A stretch of DNA of 64,000 nt from Enterococcus sp. DIV0660C (GTDB lineage Bacteria > Bacillota > Bacilli > Lactobacillales > Enterococcaceae): NCBI RefSeq assembly GCF_017316125.1, contig NZ_JAFLWA010000010.1, forward strand, positions 1 through 64,000, in the 5' to 3' direction. Below the pieces are notes generated by a model. The model saw nothing but the letters and a program-made list of their open reading frames with translations, ran no database searches and had not been told where the DNA came from. Positions 25,351-35,652 of this stretch are shown one piece after another (positions within the stretch are counted from its first letter, which is position 1; every line of letters starts with the position of its first letter). A program made the position numbers and the translations under genes.

Positions 25351-25446
25351 TACATGTCCTCCACTTCATACATTGACATTATAGTAAAAAACAACCAGAA
25401 AAAGAACGATCTTGCTTTAAAATGAGGAGATTATGAAAAACTGCAC

Positions 25447-25484
25447 AAAAAAAGAAGTATGCCAGTCTTTTCCCAGCATACTTC
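25447..25484 (-). terminator. ftsY operon terminator
   Basis: GAAGTATGC (25454-25462) pairs with GCATACTTC (25476-25484). On the minus strand the stem is followed by seven Us (complement of 25447-25453). It closes rnc-smc-HAD-ftsY. Confidence 0.85.
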
Positions 25485-25520
25485 ATACATTTCAAAACAC
25501 CATGTTCACAGTTTAATTGA

Positions 25521-26522
25521 TTATTCTTCTTTAAGTAGTCCTTTGAACAACCCAATAACAAAATCATTGGGATCAAATGGTTCTAGGTCATCGATTCCTT
25601 CACCCAATCCAACTAATTTTACTGGTAAATGCAATTCATTTCTGATAGCTAAAACAATTCCACCTTTAGCAGTTCCGTCTAGTTTAGTCAAAACTAAGCC
25701 AGTTACATCTGTTGTTTCTTTAAATTGCTTTGCTTGGACCATTGCATTTTGCCCCGTTGTTGCATCTAATACCAATAATGTTTCATGTGGTGCATCTGGT
25801 AACTCACGTTGAATCACACGTTTGATTTTTTCTAATTCTTTCATCAAATTAACTTTATTTTGCAAGCGCCCCGCTGTATCGACAAGCAAAACATCTGCTT
25901 CCTCTGCTTTTGCACGTTCCAACGCATCATAAACAACTGCGGCTGGATCGCCACCAGCATTTCCGTGAACGACTTCCACACCTGCGCGTTCGCCCCAGAC
26001 TACTAATTGGTCAATCGCTCCCGCACGGAACGTATCAGCTGCCGCCATCAAAACTTTTTTGCCTTCATTTTTGTATTGATGCGCAAGTTTCCCAATACTT
26101 GTCGTTTTACCCACGCCATTCACACCAACAAAAAGCATGACCGTCAGACCTTCTGGTTGAATATTCAACTCATTCACTTCATTAAGCCCTTCTTGTTCAT
26201 ATAAATCAACTAGTTTTTCAATGATGGCATTTTGAACTTCTGCTGGTTTCTTCGCGTTGCGCAGTTTCACTTCTTGACGCAAAGATTCTGTAATTTGAAT
26301 TGCTGTTTCAAAACCAACATCTGCACCAATCAATGTTTCTTCTAACTCTTCAAAGAAATCTTCATCAACTGTTCGAAAATTGGCAAACAATTCATTCATT
26401 CGCTCGCCAAAAGTTTTTCTCGTTTTTTCTAATCCTTTGTCATACTTTTCTTGGACTTCAACGACTTCTTCTGGTTGTTCTTCACCAGTAAATGCTCGTT
26501 TGATTTTGTCAAAAAATCCCAT
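25521..26522 (-). CDS. ftsY: Signal recognition particle receptor FtsY
   Basis: This 333-aa SRP GTPase receptor has a short acidic A domain (residues 1-35), a helical N domain and the G domain with [13 protein letters not shown] (about 135-147), DTAGR, and [10 protein letters not shown] (near the C-terminus). It docks SRP-ribosome complexes at the membrane. It is last in rnc-smc-HAD-ftsY, a conserved Firmicutes order. Length is typical. Confidence 0.97.
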   Translation of the reverse strand: MGFFDKIKRAFTGEEQPEEVVEVQEKYDKGLEKTRKTFGERMNELFANFRTVDEDFFEELEETLIGADVGFETAIQITESLRQEVKLRNAKKPAEVQNAIIEKLVDLYEQEGLNEVNELNIQPEGLTVMLFVGVNGVGKTTSIGKLAHQYKNEGKKVLMAAADTFRAGAIDQLVVWGERAGVEVVHGNAGGDPAAVVYDALERAKAEEADVLLVDTAGRLQNKVNLMKELEKIKRVIQRELPDAPHETLLVLDATTGQNAMVQAKQFKETTDVTGLVLTKLDGTAKGGIVLAIRNELHLPVKLVGLGEGIDDLEPFDPNDFVIGLFKGLLKEE

Positions 26523-26533
26523 TTGATTCCCCC

Positions 26534-27343
26534 CTATGCTAAAACAAATTTCTCAATTGCTTGTGCAACACCATCTTCAATATTGCTTGCAGTCAAATAG
26601 TCTGCACTTTCTTTAACTAAAGGAACAGCATTTGCCATTGCAACACCCATTCCAGCGTATTCGATCATTGGTAAATCATTTTCTTCATCACCAATTGCCA
26701 TGACTTCTGCTTGGGTGATCCCTAACTCTTCTGCTAGTAAAGAAATTCCATACGCTTTAGTAACACCTTTTGGCATAAATTCTAGCAACATACTACGAGT
26801 CTTGATGATTTCAAATTGCTCATGGAACACACTTGGAATTTCTTTAATCTTTGGATCTAGTTCTTCTTGTGCATAAGCAATAACTGCTTTATTCAAAACA
26901 TTTGCCTTTTTAACGTCCATCAAAGTTCCTGGACGGAAATCCAAAACTTTATTCAACACATTATAAAGTGATTGTTTTTCAGGAGCTGTTGGCAATTGAT
27001 AAACAATACCATCAGATAACACATCTAGCGGCAAAGACAACTCTTTTGCTAACTGGGCCAATTGCTCAATATCTGCAATAGTCATTACTTTTTTCGCCAT
27101 GATCTCGCCTGTGTCATTTTTTTGAACAAGCCCACCATTAAACGTAATGCTGTAATCACCTGCATCAAGCAGATCCAATTCCGTTAAATAATGTGCCATA
27201 GCCGCCAGTGGACGACCTGTGCACAAAACGATTTTGACTCCTTGATTTTTTGCTCGCGCTAAAATTTCTTTATTTCTAGCAGAAATTTGTTTTTCTTCAT
27301 TTAGTAATGTTCCATCTAAATCAATGGCTACTAATTTAATCAT
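26534..27343 (-). CDS. HAD superfamily Cof-type phosphatase
   Basis: This 269-aa Cof/IIB HAD hydrolase resembles the YidA group. Motif I DLDGTLL is at 8-14, CTGRP at about 41, and IGDEENDLPMIEYAG (motif IV) near 217-231. It is a sugar-phosphatase-like enzyme; the exact substrate is unknown. It lies between smc (9-bp gap) and ftsY (11-bp gap) in the same transcript, a frequent but functionally unexplained insertion in Lactobacillales. Confidence 0.92.
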   Translation of the reverse strand: MIKLVAIDLDGTLLNEEKQISARNKEILARAKNQGVKIVLCTGRPLAAMAHYLTELDLLDAGDYSITFNGGLVQKNDTGEIMAKKVMTIADIEQLAQLAKELSLPLDVLSDGIVYQLPTAPEKQSLYNVLNKVLDFRPGTLMDVKKANVLNKAVIAYAQEELDPKIKEIPSVFHEQFEIIKTRSMLLEFMPKGVTKAYGISLLAEELGITQAEVMAIGDEENDLPMIEYAGMGVAMANAVPLVKESADYLTASNIEDGVAQAIEKFVLA

Positions 27344-27352
27344 ATTTACTTC

Positions 27353-30300
27353 CTACTCTTTCACAACAAGATTCTCGTCTTCTTTAAGATCTTCCATACG
27401 GACAGAAACGATTTTTGAAACACCAGATTCTTGCATCGTTACGCCATACAAAACATTTGCAGCTTCCATTGTTCCTTTACGGTGTGTGACAACAATAAAT
27501 TGGGTATCATTTTGGAAATTACGTAAATAGTTACCAAAACGTGTCACATTTGCCTCATCCAAAGCTGCTTCTACTTCATCAAGAATACAAAATGGTACTG
27601 GACGAACACGAATGATTGAGAACAGCAAAGCAATTGCCGTTAATGCGCGCTCCCCACCCGAAAGTAAGCTTAGACTTTGTAATTTTTTACCTGGAGGTTG
27701 AACTTCGATTTCAATTCCTGTTTTCAATAAATCAGTTGGATCAGTCAAGACAAGTTCTGCTCGACCACCACCAAACATATTCGGAAAGACGACTTTGAAT
27801 TCTTTGCGGATTGCTTCAAAAACTTCTTTAAAACGTGTGCGAACTTCGTCATCCATTTCATCCATTGTTTCAAACAACTGATTTTTCGCAGAAAGCAAAT
27901 CATCTCGTTGAGTAGATAAAAACGTATAACGCTCATTCACCTGTTCGTATTGTTCGATTGCATTCAAGTTAACTGGTCCCAGTGCTTCAATACTTCGTTT
28001 CAATGCCGCTACTTTTTCTTTGCTACCTGAAACATCTGTTGTTGGTTGATAATCGACCACAGCTTTTTCAAAGGTCATTTGGTATTCTGTTTCTAAGTAC
28101 GTAACATGCTGGTCTAACAGCATTTCTGCGCGGTCTTTATTCACTTCAAGTTTTGATTGCTCAGTTAAACGAACTTTGTGTTCTTGATTTTGTTGTGCCA
28201 ATACTTCAGCTAATTGATCGATTTCAACTTGGGTTGCGTCGCGAGACGTTTTCACTTCTTGAAGCTCAATCTGGAGCTGTTCACGTTGGGTAGATAATTC
28301 GTGAATTTTTTCGTCTAAACTTTCTTCTGTCAACTCATGATCAGAAAAGTTTGCAGTTAACGCTGCTAACTGTTTCTCTAAACTTGTCTGGCGCTCCATT
28401 GCCTCTGTTTTTTGGACACGCGCACCACGTAACTGGATCTGCAAGTGGTTAAATTGCTCTTTTAATACAGCAAGATCCGCTTGCTGTTGCGCTTTTTGTC
28501 CTTGGATTTGCGCACGACGGGCTTCCATTTGATCGCTTTCTTGACTTAAAGATTTGATTTCTTCGTCAATTTTCGTGCGTTGTTCTTCCAATTCTTGTTG
28601 CTTCGTTGCTAATTCTGTACGTTGTTTTTCATAAGTTTCGATAAATTGATTTAACTCACGGGTCTCAAAATTAGAAATCTGTTGTTCTTTTTCAAATCGT
28701 GTTAAATCATTTGAGATATTTTGAAGTTTATTTGCAACTTCTTGCTCTTCAAAACGTAACTGTTCCATCACACTTCGTGCTGCTTCGTATTCTTCACTAA
28801 GTGTCGTCACTTTTTCTTGTAAAACTTGCACTTTCTTTTCTTGAACTTGTAGTTCTTGATTTGCTTGGTCAAACTCACTAGTCAATTGTTTCAATTCTTG
28901 ATTTTGAGCGAATAAACTTCCTTGATTTCCACGTTTATTGGCTCCACCAGTCATCGAACCACCTGCGTTCATCACGTCTCCCTCTAAGGAAACCACGCGA
29001 TATTGATAATGAATCGTTTGTGCAATTGCATTCGCACTGGCTAGATCTTTTGCTAAAAGAATCGTTCCCAATAAATTATTCACTACTGATTGGATTGCAT
29101 CTGGGTAAGTCACTCGTTCACTTGCTACGCCTAAAAAACCCTCGATAGTCGCTGCTTGTGCTGCAACATGAGCAGGTAGTTGACGTGGTTTAATCGTTGT
29201 CAATGGCAAGAAAGTTGCACGCCCACCTTTTTGTTGTTTCAAATAAGTAATTGCTTGTCTTGCATCCACTTCATTTTCAACAATAATATGTTGTGCAGCC
29301 CCGCCTAGTGCGGTTTCGATCGCTAAGGTGAAATCCGCTGGAACATCGATTAATTCAGCAACTGCACCTACAACGCCAGATAATTGTTGTTTGTGTTGTA
29401 ATACTAAACGTACACCTTGATAAAAACCAAAGTAATTTTCTTGGATTTCTTGCAAACTCTTTTGTCGTGCACGTAACTGTTGCACCTGATTCATCAGTTG
29501 ATACATTTTGGGGTGCTCAGTATTCAACTGTTCTTGGAATTTCTTTCCTTCAGTCTGAATAGCTGCCACTTTTGCTTTTGTTTCTTCTGATGATTGAGCC
29601 AGTTTCGTTTGTTGCTCCACTAATTCTGCTTTTTTTGCCGACAATTCTGCGACAGTTGCTTGAACTTCTGTTTGTTTTGCCAGTGTTTGTTGGCTCTTTG
29701 CTGTCTCTTGCTGATACTGACGTTCTAAATATTTCAATTCATTTCCGACAGCAGCTTGTTCTTGCATTAAATCGACATATTGATCACGTAATTCAGCTAA
29801 TAATTCTTTTGTCGATTTTTGATATTTTTCAAGTTCTTGTTGGGTCACCATCAATTGTGCTTCTGCTTGCTGGATTTCCGCTTCTTTCTTGTCGACATCT
29901 TTTGTTAAACTAGCTTGTTGTTTTTCAAAGTGTTGAACTTTTTTCTGCGCTTCCGCTAAAGATGCTTGGTATTCTTGTGTACTTTGTTTCGTATGTTTTG
30001 AGCGTTCCAGTAAGACATCTTTTTGTCCTTCTGTTTGCTTTAGACTTTCTGACAAAGCAAGTAATTTTTGCTGATTCTTTTCAATCACACGATCTGCTTG
30101 AGCATTTTGTTTACGCCAAGTTGCAAGTATTGATTCATGCTCTTGGATTTGTTCAGTTACGTTCGCTAATTCTTGGTTAAATTGTTTTAATTCAGCTTCT
30201 CGTTGTGTCCACTCAGTTCTCGCCGTTTCGATTTCAGCAATCATTAGAGCAATATCTGTTTCAGTCAACTCTTCTTTTAAGCGTAAAAACTCCTTTGCTG

Positions 30301-30931
30301 CCTTACTTTGAGTAGCTAAAGGAGTTAGCTGTTCTTCTAATTCATAGATGATATCTTGAACTCGGCTAAGGTTATCTTCTGTTTCAAAAAGCTTTTGTTC
30401 AGCTTTTTTCTTACGTTGTTTATACTTTAAAACACCCGCCGCTTCTTCAAAGATTCCACGACGGTCTTCCGGTTTACTACTAAAAATCGCTTCAACTTTC
30501 CCTTGTGAGATGATTGAAAAAGATTCTTTTCCCAACCCAGAATCTAAAAACAATTCTTGGATGTCTTTCAAACGACAAGATTGTTTATTGATAAAAAAAT
30601 CGCTTTCCCCTGTTCGACGATAACGACGTGTCACACTGACTTCATTGTATTCCAATGGTAGATAATGGTCTTCATTATCTAAAATAACTGTTACTTCTGC
30701 TACATTTAGTTGTTTACGGGAATCTGAACCTGCAAAAATAATATCTGGCATCTTTCCACCACGCAGACTTTTCGCCGATTGTTCACCTAAGACCCAACGA
30801 ATGGCTTCCGTGATATTACTTTTTCCGCTACCATTTGGGCCGACAACTGCTGTAACACTATTTTCGAAGTCAATCACTGTTTTATCAGCGAATGACTTGA
30901 ACCCAGCGATTTCAATTCGTTTCAAATACAC
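27353..30931 (-). CDS. smc: Chromosome segregation protein SMC
   Basis: This 1192-aa condensin ATPase has Walker A GPNGSGKSN (residues 32-40), then a long coiled coil (about 165-500). The hinge (about 515-670) includes AIETALGGAAQHI and AGGSMTGGA. A return coil (about 675-1025) leads to the C-terminal head with LSGGERALTAIAL and the Walker B CILDEVEAALDE. With ScpA/ScpB (not in window) it organises origins. It follows rnc by 16 bp. Start is MYLKRIEIAGFKSFA. Confidence 0.98.
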   Translation of the reverse strand: MYLKRIEIAGFKSFADKTVIDFENSVTAVVGPNGSGKSNITEAIRWVLGEQSAKSLRGGKMPDIIFAGSDSRKQLNVAEVTVILDNEDHYLPLEYNEVSVTRRYRRTGESDFFINKQSCRLKDIQELFLDSGLGKESFSIISQGKVEAIFSSKPEDRRGIFEEAAGVLKYKQRKKKAEQKLFETEDNLSRVQDIIYELEEQLTPLATQSKAAKEFLRLKEELTETDIALMIAEIETARTEWTQREAELKQFNQELANVTEQIQEHESILATWRKQNAQADRVIEKNQQKLLALSESLKQTEGQKDVLLERSKHTKQSTQEYQASLAEAQKKVQHFEKQQASLTKDVDKKEAEIQQAEAQLMVTQQELEKYQKSTKELLAELRDQYVDLMQEQAAVGNELKYLERQYQQETAKSQQTLAKQTEVQATVAELSAKKAELVEQQTKLAQSSEETKAKVAAIQTEGKKFQEQLNTEHPKMYQLMNQVQQLRARQKSLQEIQENYFGFYQGVRLVLQHKQQLSGVVGAVAELIDVPADFTLAIETALGGAAQHIIVENEVDARQAITYLKQQKGGRATFLPLTTIKPRQLPAHVAAQAATIEGFLGVASERVTYPDAIQSVVNNLLGTILLAKDLASANAIAQTIHYQYRVVSLEGDVMNAGGSMTGGANKRGNQGSLFAQNQELKQLTSEFDQANQELQVQEKKVQVLQEKVTTLSEEYEAARSVMEQLRFEEQEVANKLQNISNDLTRFEKEQQISNFETRELNQFIETYEKQRTELATKQQELEEQRTKIDEEIKSLSQESDQMEARRAQIQGQKAQQQADLAVLKEQFNHLQIQLRGARVQKTEAMERQTSLEKQLAALTANFSDHELTEESLDEKIHELSTQREQLQIELQEVKTSRDATQVEIDQLAEVLAQQNQEHKVRLTEQSKLEVNKDRAEMLLDQHVTYLETEYQMTFEKAVVDYQPTTDVSGSKEKVAALKRSIEALGPVNLNAIEQYEQVNERYTFLSTQRDDLLSAKNQLFETMDEMDDEVRTRFKEVFEAIRKEFKVVFPNMFGGGRAELVLTDPTDLLKTGIEIEVQPPGKKLQSLSLLSGGERALTAIALLFSIIRVRPVPFCILDEVEAALDEANVTRFGNYLRNFQNDTQFIVVTHRKGTMEAANVLYGVTMQESGVSKIVSVRMEDLKEDENLVVKE

Positions 30932-30947
30932 GAAAGCTTTCCCTCAC

Positions 30948-31640
30948 TTACTCTTCCAAGGCTGCTAATGCATTTTCAGCGGCAGCTTGTTCTGCTAATT
31001 TTTTTGATTTTCCTTGACCCGTACCTATTAATTGATCATCAACATAGACTTCAATCCAAAAGATACGTTCATGGGCGGGGCCTTCCTCTTTAATCAAGCG
31101 ATATTCAATAAAAACATCTCCTGATTTTTGCAAGACTTCTTGCAATTTGGTTTTGTGATCCATCTCATGTGAAAAAGCACCTGCTTTGACTTTTGGGAAG
31201 ATAACTTGCTCGATAAATGCGTGTGCTGTTTTGAAGCCTTGGTCCAGATACAAAGCACCTAGAAAAGCTTCAAATAGGTCGCATAGTAACGCAGGACGTG
31301 TTCGTCCACCAGAGTTTTCTTCACCTTTACCTAACAAGACATGTTGATCAAAATGACATTCTTTTGCAAATTTTGATAAACTGTCTTCACGAACGATTGC
31401 TGCACGCATTTTTGTCAATTTTCCTTCTGGTAAATCTGGATACAAGCGATACAAATACTGAGAAACCATCAATTCTAATACTGCGTCTCCCAAAAATTCC
31501 AAACGTTCATTGTCTGATAGGTGTAAATTGCGATGCTCATTCACATAGGATGAATGAGTAAAAGCTTGTTCAAGTAAATTTAGATCGTGAAAAACGATTG
31601 TATATTTTTCTTTGAGTTCTTTTGTCAGCTGATTGTCCAT
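30948..31640 (-). CDS. rnc: Ribonuclease III
   Basis: This 230-aa RNase III cleaves double-stranded RNA in rRNA and mRNA processing. The catalytic signature NERLEFLGDAVLEL is at about 44-57, the second acidic pair is in the CDLFEAFLGALYLD region (about 120-133), and a C-terminal dsRNA-binding domain spans about 160-228 ending in KKLAEQAAAENAL. The start is the ATG at 31638-31640; a 40-codon upstream extension crosses the promoter and is rejected. It is first in the rnc-smc-HAD-ftsY operon. Confidence 0.96.
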   Translation of the reverse strand: MDNQLTKELKEKYTIVFHDLNLLEQAFTHSSYVNEHRNLHLSDNERLEFLGDAVLELMVSQYLYRLYPDLPEGKLTKMRAAIVREDSLSKFAKECHFDQHVLLGKGEENSGGRTRPALLCDLFEAFLGALYLDQGFKTAHAFIEQVIFPKVKAGAFSHEMDHKTKLQEVLQKSGDVFIEYRLIKEEGPAHERIFWIEVYVDDQLIGTGQGKSKKLAEQAAAENALAALEE

Positions 31641-31680
31641 TTTCCACATTCCTTTTATAGGATATTTTTCATACTTCCTT

Positions 31681-31709
31681 ATTATACTGGTTTTTTGATA
31701 ATTTTGAAA
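31681..31709 (-). promoter_or_regulatory. rnc operon promoter
   Basis: On the minus strand -10 TATAAT (31681-31686) and -35 TTTCAA (31704-31709) are 17 bp apart. The predicted start lies about 35 bp upstream of the rnc ATG. Confidence 0.6.
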
Positions 31710-31863
31710 TGTTTGGCTAAAAAGTAAGAAAGCTTTAAGAAAAACGTTGTGGTTCAACATAGTTTGCTTTGAACAATTAGATTTGTTTCTAGAAAAAAGT
31801 TCTCAAATTTTCGAAAACTTGTGGTCACCTATCTTACTCTTCCTCATTTTTTATATCTAACTA

Positions 31864-31899
31864 AAAAATAAGGCCAACCAACAAGTGGTTGACCTTATT
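31864..31899 (-). terminator. opp operon terminator
   Basis: AATAAGGCCAACC (31867-31879) pairs with GGTTGACCTTATT (31887-31899) with one mismatch. The minus strand then continues into Us. It lies about 45 bp past the oppA stop. Confidence 0.85.
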
Positions 31900-31944
31900 C
31901 ATCGTAAAATCATTAGCGAAAATAGTTCCTGTTAAAAATTTTGA

Positions 31945-33723
31945 TTAACGTGAAGCATCTGTCACAGAAACTTCTGCCCAAGGATTACGTTCGTCGTATG
32001 CCCAGTTCCAGTCTTTTACGCGATTATTTACAGGTAAAACTTCATTACGGAATAATGTTGGAATTGCAAAGGCTTCTTTAAACGCATATTCTTGCCATTT
32101 TTGATATGCTTCTTTTTGGAAATCTGCATCAAACGCATCACTTGAATTGATTGCATCAATTAATTTTGTGTTTTCTTCAGATTCGTAACGTGTGTAGTTA
32201 AATGCTGCATTTGGTCCCCATAGTCCACTTGGATTTGGATCAGTTCCTGTATTCCAAGCTGCTTGGTAAACGTCAATTTCAGGATCATCATTTTTTAGTT
32301 TGTCATAGAATGAGTTAAACTCAATTAAACGTCCAGTTGTGTATTCAACATTTAAACCAATTTGTTTCCATTGTTGTACATAGTAATCAGCTAATGGTTG
32401 TGCTGTTTCGCCACCTGACATTGACGCAAATTTAATTGTTAACTCTTTGCCGTCTTTGTCTTCACGAATGCCATCACCATCAACATCTTTAAATCCTGCG
32501 TCATCTAATAATTTGTTTGCTTTATCGATATCTTGTGTATAACCTTTTAGTTTAGAATCATGGTAAGACTCGAATACTGGAGGAATCAATGAAGTTGCAT
32601 TGCTTCTTAAGCCAGCGTAGAATTTGCTACCTACAGAGTCATTGTCTAAAGCATAACCCATTGCTTGACGTAATGATTTGTCAGCCATTTTTGAATTAGG
32701 ATCATATTCCACTGTGCTTTCTTCATTATTCCATTTACCCAATTTAAATCCAAGGTAAGTGTATGAAGTTTGTTCACGACCTAAGTTTGTATAGCCTTCG
32801 ATATCTTTATATGTTTCATAAGTATCTGTTGGCATTTGGAAAATCATGTCATACAACTTAGAGTTCAATGCTTCTGTCGCACTTGCTGTTTGTACTGATT
32901 TCATAGTAATTTTTTTCAGTTTTGGTGTGCCGTTCCAGTAGTACTCGTTTGGTAAATATTCTACTGATTCACCAGCGACAATATTACTCATGTAATAAGG
33001 ACCAAAAGTTACGGGGTGTTTACGAACTTGATCGCTTGATTCCATGTCTTTGATTGCTACGCCTTCAAGTGTATGTTTTGGAGCAGCATATGAGTAAACG
33101 CCACCGCCAGCTTGTAACATACTTGGCTCAACTTTTTTATATTCAATCTCAACTGTTTTGTCATCTACTTTTTTAATTCCAGAAATTGTATCTGCTTTGC
33201 CATCATGATATTCTTCCATACCAATTACATTACGGAAAGTATCATCATAACGAATACCTGTATAGTCTTTGTGACCGATGATTTCGTAAGAGAAGATCAC
33301 GTCGTCTGCCGTAACATCCACTCCGTCAGACCATTTCACATTGTCTTTCAGTTTGATTGTTGCAATTTTTTTATCTTGGTCTAAGTCTAAAGTAGCTGCT
33401 CCATCATCAGTGATTTTGAAATCTGTATCATTTGAAAACAATGCTTCATGTGATGGTGCCATGAATGCTGCATCAAACGCATCTTGATAGAATTCCCATT
33501 GGAACAACCCAGCGAATTGACTATCTGTTGCAACTGCGGCTTCTAATTCACCATCTTTAATTGCCTCTTTATCATTTTTTGTTGCAAGTGGGAATGATAA
33601 AGCTTGGCTATCCCCTTTATCTCCTGAAGCATTTCCAGAAGAATCCGTACCGCTGCCACCGCCACAAGCTGCGAGCGTTACGACAGATAACAATGTTACT
33701 ACTCCAAAAATCGTTTTCTTCAT
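31945..33723 (-). CDS. oppA: Peptide ABC transporter substrate-binding lipoprotein (OppA)
   Basis: This 592-aa SBP family 5 lipoprotein has a signal peptide with lipobox LAAC (Cys about 20), a Gly/Ser-rich linker, then the oligopeptide-binding lobes. These include KLKDNVKWSDGVDVTADDV and LRQAMGYALDND, both standard in OppA/DppA proteins. It is anchored outside the membrane and delivers peptides to OppBC. It is the last gene in oppDFBCA, a normal order for enterococcal operons. Peptide specificity (nutritional or signalling) cannot be read from sequence. Confidence 0.94.
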   Translation of the reverse strand: MKKTIFGVVTLLSVVTLAACGGGSGTDSSGNASGDKGDSQALSFPLATKNDKEAIKDGELEAAVATDSQFAGLFQWEFYQDAFDAAFMAPSHEALFSNDTDFKITDDGAATLDLDQDKKIATIKLKDNVKWSDGVDVTADDVIFSYEIIGHKDYTGIRYDDTFRNVIGMEEYHDGKADTISGIKKVDDKTVEIEYKKVEPSMLQAGGGVYSYAAPKHTLEGVAIKDMESSDQVRKHPVTFGPYYMSNIVAGESVEYLPNEYYWNGTPKLKKITMKSVQTASATEALNSKLYDMIFQMPTDTYETYKDIEGYTNLGREQTSYTYLGFKLGKWNNEESTVEYDPNSKMADKSLRQAMGYALDNDSVGSKFYAGLRSNATSLIPPVFESYHDSKLKGYTQDIDKANKLLDDAGFKDVDGDGIREDKDGKELTIKFASMSGGETAQPLADYYVQQWKQIGLNVEYTTGRLIEFNSFYDKLKNDDPEIDVYQAAWNTGTDPNPSGLWGPNAAFNYTRYESEENTKLIDAINSSDAFDADFQKEAYQKWQEYAFKEAFAIPTLFRNEVLPVNNRVKDWNWAYDERNPWAEVSVTDASR

Positions 33724-33745
33724 TCCTATATCCCCCTTATTCGTT

Positions 33746-34669
33746 CTATCCTAAACGTTGACGCGCATCAGCAGAACGCTTGAATGCTTGACCAACATAG
33801 TTTATACACAACATCAAAACTAAAATTAGCATTGACGCGGGTAACCAGATCCATTGACGATTAACTAACACTTCACCACTACTTGCGTAACCAATTAACG
33901 TTCCCAAACTTGGTACATTCGTAGGTAATCCAAAACCTAAGAAAGTCAAAGTAGTTTCAATTCCAATATTTGCTGCAAAGTTCATTGTTAAGTTGGTAAT
34001 AATCAATGAACTTAAATTGGGCATAATTTCACGGAACATGATTTTAAAATCACTTGTCCCCATTGTTTTCGATGCACTAACGTAATCACGTCTTGCTTCT
34101 GACAATGTTTTACTTCTAAAGAGTCGTGCTTTCGCTACCCAGTAGAATGCACTCATGATAAAAATGAATGACCAAACATTGTATTTAGGAATAATTGAAA
34201 CAAATACGATAATAATCAGCATAATTGGCAAAATCATGACGAAATCAACAATTCGCATCAAAATATTATCAATCATTCCACCGTAATAACCAGAAATGAT
34301 TCCTAGTCCAACCCCGATGATCGAAGTAATGATCGTAATCGCAAAACCAATCAACACAGAGTTTCTAGCACCAATCACTAATTGACCAAAAACATCTCGT
34401 CCGCCTTCATCTGCACCAAGCAAAAATTTATGACCTTGTGTAGAAATTGCTCCAGGTTCAGCGTATTTATCAAAAATACTTACATACATTACTTTATCTT
34501 GGTCTGTTAAAATAGCACCAATAAAGACAAACAACAATAAAAGAACTAATAAGCCCAATGAAAACATGGCTATTTTGTCTTTTTTAAATTCACGTGCAAT
34601 CATACGCAAGCCCATTGGTGGGACACTTTCTTGCGCTACGACATCTTTCTTTTCACTCATTTGACTCAT
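33746..34669 (-). CDS. oppC: Peptide ABC transporter permease OppC
   Basis: This 307-aa permease has a cytoplasmic N-terminal extension (about 25 aa), about six hydrophobic helices and the EAA-like loop A-S-K-T-M-G-T-S-D-F-K-I-M-F-R (about 198-212) that contacts the ATPases. G-A-D-E-G-G-R-D-V-F-G (about 84-94) is the OppC family signature. It lies between oppB (20-bp gap) and oppA (22-bp gap). Confidence 0.95.
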   Translation of the reverse strand: MSQMSEKKDVVAQESVPPMGLRMIAREFKKDKIAMFSLGLLVLLLLFVFIGAILTDQDKVMYVSIFDKYAEPGAISTQGHKFLLGADEGGRDVFGQLVIGARNSVLIGFAITIITSIIGVGLGIISGYYGGMIDNILMRIVDFVMILPIMLIIIVFVSIIPKYNVWSFIFIMSAFYWVAKARLFRSKTLSEARRDYVSASKTMGTSDFKIMFREIMPNLSSLIITNLTMNFAANIGIETTLTFLGFGLPTNVPSLGTLIGYASSGEVLVNRQWIWLPASMLILVLMLCINYVGQAFKRSADARQRLG

Positions 34670-34689
34670 CCTCCTTTTTTGATTGATTT

Positions 34690-35652
34690 TTATTGGATTC
34701 TAATACGTGGATCAACAATACTCATGATAATATCTGAAAGCAAGGTTCCCACTAATGTTGCAATCCCTAAAATCAATACTAAAGAAGTAATAACAGCATA
34801 ATCACGTTGACCAATCGCATCGATAAATAATTTACCAACACCCGGATAACCAAAAATCTTCTCGATAACCACTGAACCGGCAATCAATGAAGTAATTTCG
34901 TACCCCATCTGTGAAGCCATTGGTAAAGCAGCATTTCTAAAGATATGACGACTAAAAACTTTCTTAGTTGGTACACCTTTTGAACGTGCTGTTCTTACAA
35001 AGTCTAATGATTTTGAATCAATTACTTCACTTCGAAGATATTGAATCGTAACCGCCGTAGCCAAGAATGCTTGCGTGATTGACGGTAATAAAATATATTT
35101 CATTCGATCGGCAAATTGAGCAAAAAATCCACCACTTAAACCTAAAGTCTGTGAACCACTTGTTGGGAACCAACCTAAACGGTAACCAAAAATGAATAAC
35201 ATGATTAAACCGAAAATGAACAATGGTACAGCAAAACTGAAGAAGTTATAGATAACTACAGCTTTGTCCAGAATCGAATTTTGGTAACGCCCTGCTAACA
35301 TTCCTAACGGTACAGCAATCAAATACGTTAGAATAACTGTCAAAATAGATAAGTACAACGTATTGACGATCCGTTCACCAATCAAGTCAGCAACTGAACG
35401 TTTGTATAAGAAACTTTGTCCAAAATCTCCATGTAACGCATTTCCAATCCAACGGAAATATTGTTCATACCACGGATCATTTAGCCCAGCAGCTTGTCGC
35501 ATTTGCTCAATTACAGCTGGATCTTGGTTTGGATTGATCAATCCAGTAAATGGGTCACCAGGCATGGCTTTTGCCAACATGAAAATTAAAACACTAAGAA
35601 TAATAACTTGAGGAATCATCAATAACACACGACGTAGGATTGTTTTCCACAT
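34690..35652 (-). CDS. oppB: Peptide ABC transporter permease OppB
   Basis: This 320-aa permease has about six hydrophobic helices, the N-terminal A-M-P-G-D-P-F region (about 29-35) typical of OppB/DppB, and the coupling loop R-T-A-R-S-K-G-V-P-T-K-K-V (about 218-230). Its start codon overlaps the oppF stop by 1 bp, so translation is coupled. Confidence 0.95.
   Translation of the reverse strand: MWKTILRRVLLMIPQVIILSVLIFMLAKAMPGDPFTGLINPNQDPAVIEQMRQAAGLNDPWYEQYFRWIGNALHGDFGQSFLYKRSVADLIGERIVNTLYLSILTVILTYLIAVPLGMLAGRYQNSILDKAVVIYNFFSFAVPLFIFGLIMLFIFGYRLGWFPTSGSQTLGLSGGFFAQFADRMKYILLPSITQAFLATAVTIQYLRSEVIDSKSLDFVRTARSKGVPTKKVFSRHIFRNAALPMASQMGYEITSLIAGSVVIEKIFGYPGVGKLFIDAIGQRDYAVITSLVLILGIATLVGTLLSDIIMSIVDPRIRIQ

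Noticed and set aside
31641-31760. In-frame 40-codon N-terminal extension of RNase III.
   Set aside because: It includes the TATAAT/TTTCAA promoter and no ribosome site; family length fits the ATG at 31640.
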